Part shown: one piece after another, positions 39,673-47,835 of the stretch
Layout: each line of letters starts with the position of its first letter
Position numbering within the stretch: the stretch's first letter is position 1
Assembly (NCBI GenBank): GCA_020249505.1
Contig: JADCFN010000051.1
Span: 1 to 64,000, forward strand
Direction of reading: 5' to 3'
DNA: 64,000 nt
DNA from: Roseomonas sp.
Lineage (GTDB): Bacteria > Pseudomonadota > Alphaproteobacteria > Acetobacterales > Acetobacteraceae
Notes under the pieces: model-generated
Database searches by the model: none
Seen by the model: only the letters and a program-made list of their open reading frames with translations
What the model was told of the DNA's origin: nothing
Program-made: the position numbers and the translations under genes

Positions 39673-39698
39673 TCCCTGGTGCCTATCGGCGCCAGGGA
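39673..39698 (+). terminator. Hairpin between dnaK and dnaJ (attenuator or RNA processing site)
   Basis: TCCCTGGTGCC (39673-39683) and GGCGCCAGGGA (39688-39698) form an 11-bp stem with one G-T pair and a TATC loop. No long T run follows. Such a structure between the two genes could reduce dnaJ expression relative to dnaK or mark an RNase cleavage site. Confidence 0.5.
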
Positions 39699-39728
39699 AT
39701 GTCTTGTGTCCGAAACGGTAGCCCGATC

Positions 39729-40874
39729 ATGGCAAAACGCGATTATTACGAGGTTCTGGGCGTCGCGCGCGATGCGGGCGAGGATGACCTCAAGAAAACC
39801 TACCGCAAGCTCGCGATGCAATGGCACCCTGATCGCAATCAGGGCAATGCGGAAGCGGAAGCCAAATTCAAGGAATTGAATGAGGCTTACGATGTGCTGA
39901 AGGATGCCGAAAAGCGCGCGGCTTATGACCGCTTCGGCCATGCAGCCTTTGAACAGGGCGGGCCTGGCGGTGGTGGCGGCGGCGGTCCCTTCGGTGGCGG
40001 CGGGTTCGAGGATATTTTTGAGGAAATGTTCGGCCGCTTCGGCGGCGGTGGGCGTGGTCAGCGCGCGGCGGCGGGCCGAGGTGCAGATTTGCGCACGCAG
40101 GTAGAGGTTTCTCTGGAAGAAGCCTTTGCGGGTGCCAAGAAAAACATCCGCTTCGCGACAAGCGTTTCCTGCGAAGCCTGCAAGGGTGTTGGCGCGGAAG
40201 GTGGCGCGGCTTCCGGCGCACAGACCTGCGGTACCTGTCAGGGTAGCGGCAAGGTCAGGGCGCAGCAGGGGTTTTTCCTGGTGGAGCGTACCTGCCCCAC
40301 CTGCGGCGGCCAGGGCCGCATCATCAAGAACCCTTGCAAGATTTGCCGTGGTGCCGGGCGTGTGCAGCGCGAACGCAACCTGAATGTCTCGGTTCCTGCC
40401 GGCGTTGATGATGGCACGCGTATCCGCCTGACCGGTGAGGGTGAGGCCGGGCAGCGCGGCGCGCCGGCGGGTGATTTGTATGTGGATATCGCGGTCAGGC
40501 CGCATCCGATTTTCCAGCGCGATGGCGCGAATATTCTGGTGCGCGTGCCGCTGCGCATGACGCAGGCAGCCCTTGGTGGGCATGTGGAAGTACCCAGCAT
40601 TGATGGCGGGCGTTCAAAAGTGACAATCCCCGCCGGCACACAGACGGGCGATCAATTCCGCCTGCGCGGCAAGGGGTTTTCGGTGCTGCGGTCAGCCGCG
40701 CGCGGCGATATGTATGTGCAGGTCATGGTGGAAACGCCGCAGAACCTCTCGCCCAAGCAGCGCGAATTGCTGGAACATTTCGAAACCGAGGCGGAGAAGG
40801 GCGGTCGCACCAGCCCGGAAAGCGAAGGCTTCTTCGCCAAGGTCAAGGAATTCTGGGACGGGCTTGGCAGGTAA
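39729..40874 (+). CDS. dnaJ: Chaperone protein DnaJ
   Basis: Type I J-protein, 381 residues, stimulating DnaK ATPase. The J-domain has [35 protein letters not shown] with HPD; a Gly/Phe-rich linker follows (about 75-115), then four zinc-binding repeats [24 protein letters not shown] and CKICRGAG, and the two beta-rich substrate domains. The start at 39729 gives the standard N-terminus MAKRDYYE; an in-frame ATG 30 bp upstream is not supported. Convergent with the zinc-operon GTPase. Confidence 0.98.
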   Translation: MAKRDYYEVLGVARDAGEDDLKKTYRKLAMQWHPDRNQGNAEAEAKFKELNEAYDVLKDAEKRAAYDRFGHAAFEQGGPGGGGGGGPFGGGGFEDIFEEMFGRFGGGGRGQRAAAGRGADLRTQVEVSLEEAFAGAKKNIRFATSVSCEACKGVGAEGGAASGAQTCGTCQGSGKVRAQQGFFLVERTCPTCGGQGRIIKNPCKICRGAGRVQRERNLNVSVPAGVDDGTRIRLTGEGEAGQRGAPAGDLYVDIAVRPHPIFQRDGANILVRVPLRMTQAALGGHVEVPSIDGGRSKVTIPAGTQTGDQFRLRGKGFSVLRSAARGDMYVQVMVETPQNLSPKQRELLEHFETEAEKGGRTSPESEGFFAKVKEFWDGLGR

Positions 40875-40903
40875 CTGCTCAGCGTCGTAACCCGCGAGCG
40901 GTT

Positions 40904-42106
40904 TCAGCCCTCGCGCCAGGTCGGGAATGGGTCGGGCAGGCGCGCCCAGGTGCGTGGCCCGGCGCGCCATTCCTCATCGGTCAAAAGCGTGTTCTGCAAT
41001 GCCGCGCGCAGCCCTGCCTCATCCATGCCGATGCCGATAAAGACGATTTCCTGACGCCGGTCGCCATGGGGTTCCTGCCAATTCGCCTCGATTGTGGCGC
41101 GCCAATCGGGATCATCCGGCCAACGAGAGGCAGGCTGCGCGGCCCACCAGAATCCTGCCGCTTCATGCCGGCCAATGGCGCCGGCCAATTGCCATTCCCC
41201 CGCCCAGGGCATGCGCGTCGCCAGCCAGAAAAACCCCTTGGCGCGCACCACGCCCGGAAGATCACCTTCAATGAAGCGCTTGAAGCGTTCCGGATGTACC
41301 GGGCGGCGTGCCCGCCAGACAAAGCTGGTGATGCCGAATTCAACGCTTTCCGGCAAATGCTCGCCTGAAAGCGCCTTGATCCAACCAGCGGAACGGCGCG
41401 CCGCATCAAAATCAAAGCGCCCGGTATGAAGAATATGGCCAAGTGGCACCGCCCCCTTAGTGCAGCCGAGGATTTCCGCATTGGGGTTGAAGGTGGCCAG
41501 CAGCGCGGCCAGGCGGCGCAATTCCGCCTCGCTCACCAAATCCTGCTTGTTGACGATGATGACATCGGCAAATTCAATCTGTTCGATTAGTAAATCCACC
41601 AGCAGGCGAGTATCTTCGGGGCCGGCGCTTTCACCCCGCGCGGCTAGGCGGTCGGCGCTGCCGTAATCGCGCAGGAAGCTTTGCGCATCCACCACCGTCA
41701 CCATGGTATCAAGGCGCGCAACATCGCCAAGGCAGAAGCCGTCTTCGGTGCGGAAATCAAAGGTCGCAGCCACGGGCATGGGTTCGCTGATGCCCGTACT
41801 TTCAATCAGCAAGGCATCGAAGCGCCCTTCGGCTGCAAGCTTGGTCACTTCCTGCATCAAATCCTCACGCAGGGTGCAGCAGATGCAGCCATTGGACATT
41901 TCAACCAGTTTTTCTTCGGTGCGCGAAAGCGCGCCCGCATTGCCGACCAGGGCTGCGTCTATATTCACCTCACTCATGTCATTCACAATGACCGCCACGC
42001 GCTTGCCTTCGCGATTGGCCAGGACGTGGTTGAGCAGCGTGGTCTTGCCCGCGCCCAGAAAGCCCGACAGCACCGTGACCGGCAGTCTTTTATCCAATGC
42101 ATTCAT
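40904..42106 (-). CDS. COG0523-family GTPase, ZigA-type zinc chaperone
   Basis: A 400-residue CobW/COG0523 GTPase. [25 protein letters not shown] is the P-loop, [13 protein letters not shown] carries the CxCC metal-binding motif, VNKQDLV is the GTPase specificity motif, and the C-terminal CobW_C domain is present. Members under Zur control are thought to move zinc to client metalloproteins when zinc is scarce. As last gene of the Zur-boxed unit, ATG 42106 overlaps the DUF1826 stop, which supports the zinc assignment over cobalamin or nitrile hydratase roles. Confidence 0.9.
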   Translation of the reverse strand: MNALDKRLPVTVLSGFLGAGKTTLLNHVLANREGKRVAVIVNDMSEVNIDAALVGNAGALSRTEEKLVEMSNGCICCTLREDLMQEVTKLAAEGRFDALLIESTGISEPMPVAATFDFRTEDGFCLGDVARLDTMVTVVDAQSFLRDYGSADRLAARGESAGPEDTRLLVDLLIEQIEFADVIIVNKQDLVSEAELRRLAALLATFNPNAEILGCTKGAVPLGHILHTGRFDFDAARRSAGWIKALSGEHLPESVEFGITSFVWRARRPVHPERFKRFIEGDLPGVVRAKGFFWLATRMPWAGEWQLAGAIGRHEAAGFWWAAQPASRWPDDPDWRATIEANWQEPHGDRRQEIVFIGIGMDEAGLRAALQNTLLTDEEWRAGPRTWARLPDPFPTWREG

Positions 42107-42735
42107 GGCAGAAATCCCGGTTCATCAATACAAAACAGCAATCGGCCCCGGCGGTTTTCCGACAAATGGGAAACGGGCGGGGAGCGGTGCAAGCAGGCAT
42201 CGCCAAGCGCCGCCGGATGGGCGCGGCCTTTTACCAGCGCCACGGCGCAGCTTGGGATTTGGTGCGGCGCGCGGCATTGCGGCCCACACATGGTAAATTG
42301 CGTGCCCGGACCATGATAAGTGCAAAGCAGGCGCAGCCTGACCGCATCGCAGTGAAAGCGTCGGCAGGAATCATCATTCACACCCGCAAGGCTCGCACGG
42401 ATTTCCGATTTTTGCGTGATGGTGGCAAAGAAGCGACCCAGCAGCAGCATATCTGACAGCAGCGCCGCAGAGGCAGGCGCGGGAAGTTCCTGCACAATCT
42501 GGTCCACCGCATCTTCCGGACTGCCGCGGCCAATGGCGCCAAAGGGCAGGTGCTGCAACAAGGTACCGATTTCAGCCTTCCAATTGGAAGGCATTGGCCT
42601 CAGCCAAATCGCCAGCGCCACATCGGGGCGGAAAATCTCGAACAAGACATTTTCATCGCGACTGCTGATGGCGCTTGGGCAAATCGGGCTCAGCGCATCG
42701 GCTTCTGGCGGGAAGACCTCACAGACGAAGCTCAT
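42103..42735 (-). CDS. DUF1826 domain protein (zinc regulon associated)
   Basis: A 210-residue protein with the DUF1826 pattern: [25 protein letters not shown]-like N-terminus, [26 protein letters not shown] in the centre, and a Cys/His-rich segment near the C-terminus ([45 protein letters not shown]). These Cys and His residues could bind metal. Function unknown, but DUF1826 genes are known to accompany COG0523 GTPases in Zur-regulated loci. ATG 42735 is chosen; the frame extends upstream into the porin gene. Overlaps ZigA by ATGA. Confidence 0.85.
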   Translation of the reverse strand: MSFVCEVFPPEADALSPICPSAISSRDENVLFEIFRPDVALAIWLRPMPSNWKAEIGTLLQHLPFGAIGRGSPEDAVDQIVQELPAPASAALLSDMLLLGRFFATITQKSEIRASLAGVNDDSCRRFHCDAVRLRLLCTYHGPGTQFTMCGPQCRAPHQIPSCAVALVKGRAHPAALGDACLHRSPPVSHLSENRRGRLLFCIDEPGFLP

Positions 42736-42748
42736 GCTGCGGCTTTCC

Positions 42749-43945
42749 TCAAAACCCGCCGCGCCAGGAAAGCCGCGCCAGCACCGCATGCGTGGTTCCG
42801 AGCTGGCCGGAATCCTCGATCAACTGCCGTCCATATTGGTAGCCCACATCAAGCCCGAAGCCATGGCCGATATCGCGCCCGATGGAAGCTTCCAGGTAGT
42901 TTTCCGTGGGCAGCGTATCCAGGCTGCGCTTGCGCTGGTCACGCTGCCAGGCAAGCGTGCCGCGCCAATCATCTATGCGATGCTGCGCGCCGAGGGTCGT
43001 GAAATTGCGCCGCTCAGCGATGGTGGTTTCCTCACCTTCATCGGTCTCGAAACGCGGGCGGCCTTCGGCGTTGCGGAACTGCACAGCCTCGGCAAAGAAC
43101 AGCGTGCGATGCGCCGCTGACCAGCGCTGTTCATAACGCAGCGCGGCGGAATAACCCCATTCGCGTGCCGTGCCATCTTCCTTGCCCGCGGCGCGGGAAA
43201 CCAGCGATAGCTGATAGGAAAGCCCGGGCGCAAAATCGAATTTATCGCCATCCAAGGACAGGGCGAAATTATCCATCTGCCCGTTATTGGAAGGCCCGCC
43301 CTGCTGTTCGGTATTTCGGTTGTAGCGTTCATAACGCTCATCACAGCAGCGCCGGCGTGTCAGCCAGGTTGAGGACAGAAAGGTGCGATCAAGCGTGAAG
43401 GCGGCGGCGGAAATGTCATGCTCGCCAAAGCGTGGATCAGCCAGGAAATTCCAGGTGCCGCCCACACCCATGGCATCGCCAATCATCTGCACTTCATGGG
43501 CGCGGATGCGGGTCAGGATCCCGGGGAAATCATGATGGCCGCGGCCGAAGGGGGCGACAAAGCGCCCGCCATAAAGCGTGAGGGCATCATCCGGTTTCCA
43601 TTCCGCGAAAAACGCTTCCAGGAAGGCGGATTGGCGGCGAAAGCCGATCACGCCATCCATCGGGAAGCCGCCCAAAGCATCGCCTTCGCCGATCGGTTCA
43701 AACGCCACCACGGTTTGCAGCGAAAGCCCGGGCGCGATGTGAAAGCCGGTGGCGACTTCACCGAAAAGATAAAGGCTCGTGCCGCGCCGGGCGGAATCCT
43801 TGGCGTTGAAGGTTGAAACGCCATAGAGGCCGAGATCAGCCTCGCCCGAAACATGCGGGGTGAAGCCCTGGGCCTGGGCGGTGGTCAGGGCGCCAAGGCT
43901 TGCAATCGCGCCAAAGGCCAGGTTGCGAAGGCTGGTCATGATCAT
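42749..43945 (-). CDS. Outer-membrane beta-barrel protein of the zinc operon
   Basis: A 398-residue protein with a cleavable signal peptide (MIMTSLRNLAFGAIASLGALTTAQAQ) and alternating amphipathic strands rich in aromatic residues, ending in a C-terminal strand LARLSWRGGF whose final Phe is the usual outer-membrane insertion signal. Patterns such as LGLYGVSTFNAKDS, LYLFGEVATGFHIAPGLSLQTVVAFEPIG and LTLYGGRFVAPFGR are porin-like. In this position it is likely to be a zinc-responsive porin. The ATG overlaps the znuA stop; the next gene starts 13 bp downstream. Confidence 0.8.
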   Translation of the reverse strand: MIMTSLRNLAFGAIASLGALTTAQAQGFTPHVSGEADLGLYGVSTFNAKDSARRGTSLYLFGEVATGFHIAPGLSLQTVVAFEPIGEGDALGGFPMDGVIGFRRQSAFLEAFFAEWKPDDALTLYGGRFVAPFGRGHHDFPGILTRIRAHEVQMIGDAMGVGGTWNFLADPRFGEHDISAAAFTLDRTFLSSTWLTRRRCCDERYERYNRNTEQQGGPSNNGQMDNFALSLDGDKFDFAPGLSYQLSLVSRAAGKEDGTAREWGYSAALRYEQRWSAAHRTLFFAEAVQFRNAEGRPRFETDEGEETTIAERRNFTTLGAQHRIDDWRGTLAWQRDQRKRSLDTLPTENYLEASIGRDIGHGFGLDVGYQYGRQLIEDSGQLGTTHAVLARLSWRGGF

Positions 43946-44889
43946 GCGGCGTCCCCCCGCATTGCAGGCACCATCAGGGAAAGATTGTGCCGGAACATCG
44001 CTTCATAGGTTGGCGCCGGGCCGGCCTCGGCGGAAAGCGCATCGGCAAAAAGCCGCCCGCGCACACGCAAGCCGGTTTCCTGCGCGATGCGTTGCAGCGT
44101 TGCAGGATTGCTCATGTTTTCCATGAAAAGCGCGGTGATACTCTCAGCCTTGATCTGGCGGATCAGCCGCCCGACTTCGGCGGCTGAGGGCTCGGCCTCT
44201 GTGGAAACACCCTGGGGGGCCAGGAAGCGCACGCCATAGGCATCACCGAAATAGCCAAAGGCGTCGTGGCTGGTGACAATCTTGCGCCGCGCTGCGGGGA
44301 CTTTGGCGATTTCCGCGCGCACCCATTGGTCCAGCGCGGCAAGGCGTGCGGCATAGGCTTCGGCATTACGGCGATACAGCGCCTCGCCACCCGGATCGGC
44401 GGCGACCAGCCCACCAGTGATGTTGCGAATGTAGTGCTGCGCCAGGCCTAAATCCTGCCAGGCATGCGGGTCCGGCACCTGGCGCGGCCCGACTGAATGG
44501 TTGTGCCGCCGCCCCGCCCCGCCATGGTCATGCCCGTGATGCGCATGGGCTTCCATCATGCGCGGGGTGATGCCCTCGGTCGTTGTGACCAACCGCCCTT
44601 TGAAGCCAGAGGAACGGATCATGCGATCCAGCCAGCCTTCAAAGCCGAGGCCATTGCGGATCATGACCGCGGCATTGGTGAGTGCGGCGGCGTCAGATGG
44701 CTTGGGCTGAAAGCCATGCGCATCCTGATCCGCCCCGGCAATGGCACGGAGCGTGATGCGATCCCCGCCGATCTGGCGCGTCATATCCGCAAGGATGGAA
44801 AAGGACGCGACGACCGAAAGCCTTTGTTGGGCCAGGGCGGGCCTGACCAGCAACAAGGCGGGGGAGCAAAGCAGGGCGCGACGAAGCAT
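43942..44889 (-). CDS. znuA: Zinc ABC transporter substrate-binding protein ZnuA
   Basis: Periplasmic metal-binding lipocalin-independent protein of the ZnuA/TroA cluster 9 family, 315 residues. The start MLRRALLCSPALLLVRPALAQ is a signal peptide. The His-rich loop HAHHGHDHGGAGRRHNHS (around 125-145) is a hallmark of zinc-specific members, and the motif DPHAWQDLGLAQHYIRNI carries a metal-ligand His. The permease and ATPase genes (znuB, znuC) are not in this window. ATG 44889 is chosen because it gives the signal peptide; longer frames do not. Confidence 0.93.
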   Translation of the reverse strand: MLRRALLCSPALLLVRPALAQQRLSVVASFSILADMTRQIGGDRITLRAIAGADQDAHGFQPKPSDAAALTNAAVMIRNGLGFEGWLDRMIRSSGFKGRLVTTTEGITPRMMEAHAHHGHDHGGAGRRHNHSVGPRQVPDPHAWQDLGLAQHYIRNITGGLVAADPGGEALYRRNAEAYAARLAALDQWVRAEIAKVPAARRKIVTSHDAFGYFGDAYGVRFLAPQGVSTEAEPSAAEVGRLIRQIKAESITALFMENMSNPATLQRIAQETGLRVRGRLFADALSAEAGPAPTYEAMFRHNLSLMVPAMRGDAA

Positions 44890-44918
44890 GGGCAAGGGCC
44901 TTCGGGGTGGGTCTGGAA

Positions 44919-44950
44919 TGTTATAATGTAACACTTTCTGCCCCTGTCAA
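44919..44950 (-). promoter_or_regulatory. Zur-like box overlapping the -10 of the znuA promoter
   Basis: TGTTATAATGTAACA at 44919-44933 is a dyad with the AATGTTATA core typical of Zur operators in Gram-negative bacteria. On the minus strand a perfect TTGACA -35 (44950-44945) is followed after 16-18 bases by CATTAT/TTATAA within the dyad, so Zur binding would block transcription of znuA-porin-DUF1826-ZigA. The box also lies 60 bp upstream of the divergent ArsR-family gene. Confidence 0.8.
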
Positions 44951-44992
44951 GCCGCCATGGTCCTGCCGCGCGCAACGGTTTAGGTTGCCTGT

Positions 44993-45358
44993 ATGAGCGA
45001 CCTGTTGAGCCCCCCACGCGAAGCGGATGATGCGGCGCGGCTTGCCGAAAATGCTGCGCTGGCGGCGCGGCTTTTGCGTGCCTTGGCCAATGAGAGGCGG
45101 CTTTTGGTGCTGTGTGACCTGGTCGCGGCGGGCGAGAAATCAGTCAATGACCTCGCCGCTAGTGTCGGGCTGTCCCAATCCGCGCTGTCGCAGCATTTGG
45201 CGCTTTTGCGCGATGAAGGATTGGTCGCTACCCGGCGCGCGGGCACGGTGATCTATTATCGCTTGGCGGACCCGAAGGCCGAGGCGGTGCTGCACACGCT
45301 GCACCGCCTATTTTGCGAAGCGCCCAATCAGTCGGGCGGGGTTTCCTCGGGCGGGTAG
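44993..45358 (+). CDS. ArsR-family regulator with SqrR/BigR-like cysteines
   Basis: A 121-residue winged-helix protein: LLRALANERRLLVLCDLVAAGEKSVNDLAASVGLSQSALSQHLALLRDEGLVATRRAGTVIYYRL. It has exactly two cysteines, Cys41 in helix 2/3 and Cys108 in the C-terminal helix, the positions used by persulfide sensors SqrR and BigR rather than the CxC pair of arsenic or cadmium sensors. A role in reactive-sulfur sensing is therefore inferred; a metal role is also possible because it is divergent from the zinc operon. Its 3' end overlaps the convergent VOC gene by 31 bp. Confidence 0.85.
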   Translation: MSDLLSPPREADDAARLAENAALAARLLRALANERRLLVLCDLVAAGEKSVNDLAASVGLSQSALSQHLALLRDEGLVATRRAGTVIYYRLADPKAEAVLHTLHRLFCEAPNQSGGVSSGG

Positions 45359-45732
45359 TTCAATTCCACCGCGACGCCATTCGGGTCATGCAGGAAGATT
45401 TGCGTCTGCCGATCGCGCGGAATGACGCGTGCCGTATAGGTGACCTTGTGCTTGTCCAGATGCGCGCGCATGGCGGCAAGCCCGGTGCAAGAAAAGGCGA
45501 TGTGATCCACAAGGCCCGTGTGGCCAACCTTGCGCTCGGGTAGCCCTTCCTCACCCTGGCGGTCGCCGATCAGATGCACGGTCGGGTTGTCACCGCAATA
45601 AAGCCAATAGCCGGGGAAGGTCAGTGGCGGGCGATAGCCCAATTCAAGCCCGAGGATTTTCTCATAAAAATCCTTGGTGGCTTCCAGATCCACCGGGCGA
45701 AGCGTGTAATGGTTCAGACCTTGCAAGCCCAT
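45328..45732 (-). CDS. VOC-family protein with metal-binding residues
   Basis: A 134-residue vicinal-oxygen-chelate protein. GLNHYTLRPVDLEATKDFYEKILGLELG, HTGLVDHIAFSCTGLAAM and IFLHDPNGVAVELNYPPEE provide the expected metal ligands His8, His77 and Glu123, as in glyoxalase or extradiol-type enzymes. Substrate unknown. ATG 45732 starts the first strand; the frame runs on upstream without protein-like sequence. It lies 22 bp downstream of the acyl-CoA dehydrogenase-like gene on the same strand and may be cotranscribed with it. Confidence 0.88.
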   Translation of the reverse strand: MGLQGLNHYTLRPVDLEATKDFYEKILGLELGYRPPLTFPGYWLYCGDNPTVHLIGDRQGEEGLPERKVGHTGLVDHIAFSCTGLAAMRAHLDKHKVTYTARVIPRDRQTQIFLHDPNGVAVELNYPPEETPPD

Positions 45733-45754
45733 GTCGTTTTCCTCCGTGCCGTTC

Positions 45755-46957
45755 TTAAAGGAATCGCGCATGCGGCGTCTGGCCCAGCAGATGCTGACCC
45801 ACCGCTTCGAAATGCGCGCTGCGGCCTTGCACCTGTTGGCTGACCGCATGAATGTCGCGGAAGCGCCGTTCAAAAGGATTGTCTTCGAAAATCGCGGTGG
45901 AGCCGGCTTCCTGATAGACGGTTTCCACCACTTCACGCGACGTCTGAATGGCGAAGGTGGACGCAAGGCGGATGGAAACCCGCTCATCATTCGTCATCTC
46001 AAGCCCCGCTTCGGCACGCGGCCAGCACTCGCGCAGCGTTTCAAGCAACAGGCTGCGCGCCGAACGCCAGCGCGCTTCGCAGCGCGCGACCAGACTTTGA
46101 ATGACATGGCTGTCGCGCATCGGGCGCGTTGTAGCGGCCGGGGTCTTGTCTGACGCCAGCTTGATGAATTCATCCAGCATCCCGCGACAAATCCCAAGCG
46201 CCACACCGGCAAAGCCGGCCGCATAGGCATGCGTGGTCGTGAAATGATACAGCGTGCCGGCGGTTTGCCGATTGGCCGGCAAATCACGCTGCACCGTGTA
46301 ATCATCCGGCACGAAAAGATCCGTCACCTCATAAGTGTCGCTGCCGGTGCCGCGCAGGCCCATGACGCGCCAATTATCGGTGATCTTCGGCACCTCGCGC
46401 TTGAACAGCATGGTGCGATCAATCGGGTTGCCTTCCGCATCGGCGCGCAAGGACCCATCGCGTTCGACAACCTTGCAATGCCCGCCAAGCCAGGTGCAGT
46501 GCCGGCTGCCGCTGGCGAAATGCCATTTGCCGGTCACGCGATAGCCGCCATCCACCACTACAGCGCGGGACTGCGGCCCCATGCCCCAGGCGAGAACGGC
46601 GCGCGGATCGGCGCCCCAAATCTCATAGGCGATTTCGGGCTTGAGATAGGCCGCCGCCATGGAACAGCCGGAAGCCTGGCCGACGCACCAGGCGGTGCTG
46701 GCATCGGCGGCGGCAATCACGATCTGCATTTGCACAAAATCATGCAACGGCACTTCTTCACCGCGGAAGGCCTGCGGCAGCAGGGTGCGGAACAGCGCCG
46801 CGCCATGCAGCGCATCAAGCAATTCCTTCGGCAAGGCGCGGTCGCGTTCGATTTGGTTGGCATGGGCCGCGATGATGGGCGCGATGCGCTTGGCGCGTTC
46901 TGCCGGGGCTTCACCGCCAAAATAGCGGGATTGGGTGATTTCCTGCGCTGCGCTCAT
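45755..46957 (-). CDS. Acyl-CoA dehydrogenase-like flavin-dependent monooxygenase
   Basis: A 400-residue protein of the acyl-CoA dehydrogenase fold whose sequence fits the group of two-component flavin monooxygenases (HpaB/DszC-like, C-terminal Acyl-CoA_dh_2) better than true dehydrogenases: IVIAAADASTAWCVGQASG, RAVLAWGMGPQSRAVVVDGGYRVTGKWHFASGSRHCTWLGGHC, NWRVMGLRGTGSDTYEVTDLFVPDDYT and YQEAGSTAIFEDNPFERRFRDIHAVSQQVQGR. Substrate unknown, perhaps aromatic. ATG 46957 follows GGAGGAAGCC. Divergent from a TetR gene with shared operators. Confidence 0.85.
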   Translation of the reverse strand: MSAAQEITQSRYFGGEAPAERAKRIAPIIAAHANQIERDRALPKELLDALHGAALFRTLLPQAFRGEEVPLHDFVQMQIVIAAADASTAWCVGQASGCSMAAAYLKPEIAYEIWGADPRAVLAWGMGPQSRAVVVDGGYRVTGKWHFASGSRHCTWLGGHCKVVERDGSLRADAEGNPIDRTMLFKREVPKITDNWRVMGLRGTGSDTYEVTDLFVPDDYTVQRDLPANRQTAGTLYHFTTTHAYAAGFAGVALGICRGMLDEFIKLASDKTPAATTRPMRDSHVIQSLVARCEARWRSARSLLLETLRECWPRAEAGLEMTNDERVSIRLASTFAIQTSREVVETVYQEAGSTAIFEDNPFERRFRDIHAVSQQVQGRSAHFEAVGQHLLGQTPHARFL

Positions 46958-47028
46958 GAGGCTTCCTCCAGCTTTCGGGCCGGCAGCCGCCATTGGGTCA
47001 AGGCGCTGTCACAGCCCCGTGTAAATCA

Positions 47029-47042
47029 GTCGCCTGACCAAA
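47029..47042. promoter_or_regulatory. Candidate TetR operator, copy 1
   Basis: GTCGCCTGACCAAA, identical to the copy at 47121-47134, 72 bp upstream of the monooxygenase-like gene on the minus strand. The sequence contains the half-sites GTC and GAC around GCCT. Two such copies between divergent genes suggest binding by the adjacent TetR protein. Confidence 0.6.
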
Positions 47043-47120
47043 TACCGCGCTGGGTGATTTTCGTCAATTTCCAGCCTCCTGGTTGCCCTGGCGGCGAATC
47101 GGCCTAGATTGCCCTTATCG

Positions 47121-47134
47121 GTCGCCTGACCAAA
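47121..47134. promoter_or_regulatory. Candidate TetR operator, copy 2
   Basis: GTCGCCTGACCAAA. With the preceding G, GGTC-GCCT-GACC is a symmetric site. It ends 12 bp before the tetR-like ATG at 47147, where binding would block its transcription or translation and allow autoregulation. Confidence 0.6.
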
Positions 47135-47146
47135 AGCCCGGAGCCC

Positions 47147-47833
47147 ATGACCAGCCTGCTTGCCCCGATTGACCCATCAGCCAGTGTGCGCGACCGGATT
47201 TTGGATGTCGCGCAAATGCTCTTTGCCGATCATGGCTATACGGGCGCCTCCACCCGCGCCATTGCGCTCGCCGCCGGGGTCAATCTCGCGCAGCTCCATT
47301 ATTACTTCGGGTCCAAGCGGGATTTGTTTCGCGCCGCCTATATGCGCGGGGCGGAACAAGTCACGGCAGCGCGGCGCCGCGCTTTGGAAGGGGCCAAGGC
47401 GACCTGGCCTGATGGCCGCGTGCCGCTTGAAGTGCTGGTCCGCGCCTTCGTCACCCCCTTCATGCTGAATGGCAAAACCCCGGAAGGCCGCGCGACCATG
47501 CGCATGCATGCCCGGCTGAACACGGAACCTGATGATATTTCGCGGGAAGTGCTGAGCACGGTCTATGACGACACGACGCTCGCTTACGTGGAAGCCTTCC
47601 GGCAAGTGCTGCCCCACCTGCCGCCGGAGGCCCTTTACTGGAGGCTCTATTTCATGATGGGGGCTTATCGCTACACCCTGCTGCGGTCTGGTCGGCTTGA
47701 GATGATGTCTGGCGGGGTTTGCGATTCGGGCGATTTCGACATGGCGGTGGAACAGATTCTGCCCTTTCTCTGCGCCGGGCTTTCCGCCCCGGCGCCGGCC
47801 GAACCTGTCCCGCCTTTCCCAGCAAAACCCTGA
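47147..47833 (+). CDS. TetR/AcrR-family transcriptional regulator
   Basis: A 228-residue protein. The N-terminal helix-turn-helix reads RDRILDVAQMLFADHGYTGASTRAIALAAGVNLAQLHYYFGSKRDLF (about 15-60), typical of TetR. The C-terminal ligand domain (70-210) is not specific to a ligand I can name; a Pro-rich tail ends the protein. It is divergent from the flavin monooxygenase-like gene, and identical 14-bp operator-like repeats lie in the intergenic region. Confidence 0.93.
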   Translation: MTSLLAPIDPSASVRDRILDVAQMLFADHGYTGASTRAIALAAGVNLAQLHYYFGSKRDLFRAAYMRGAEQVTAARRRALEGAKATWPDGRVPLEVLVRAFVTPFMLNGKTPEGRATMRMHARLNTEPDDISREVLSTVYDDTTLAYVEAFRQVLPHLPPEALYWRLYFMMGAYRYTLLRSGRLEMMSGGVCDSGDFDMAVEQILPFLCAGLSAPAPAEPVPPFPAKP

Positions 47834-47835
47834 TT

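Noticed and set aside
39114-40583. 489-residue antisense frame across dnaK-dnaJ
   Set aside because: Covers two conserved genes plus their intergenic hairpin; no protein-like motif.
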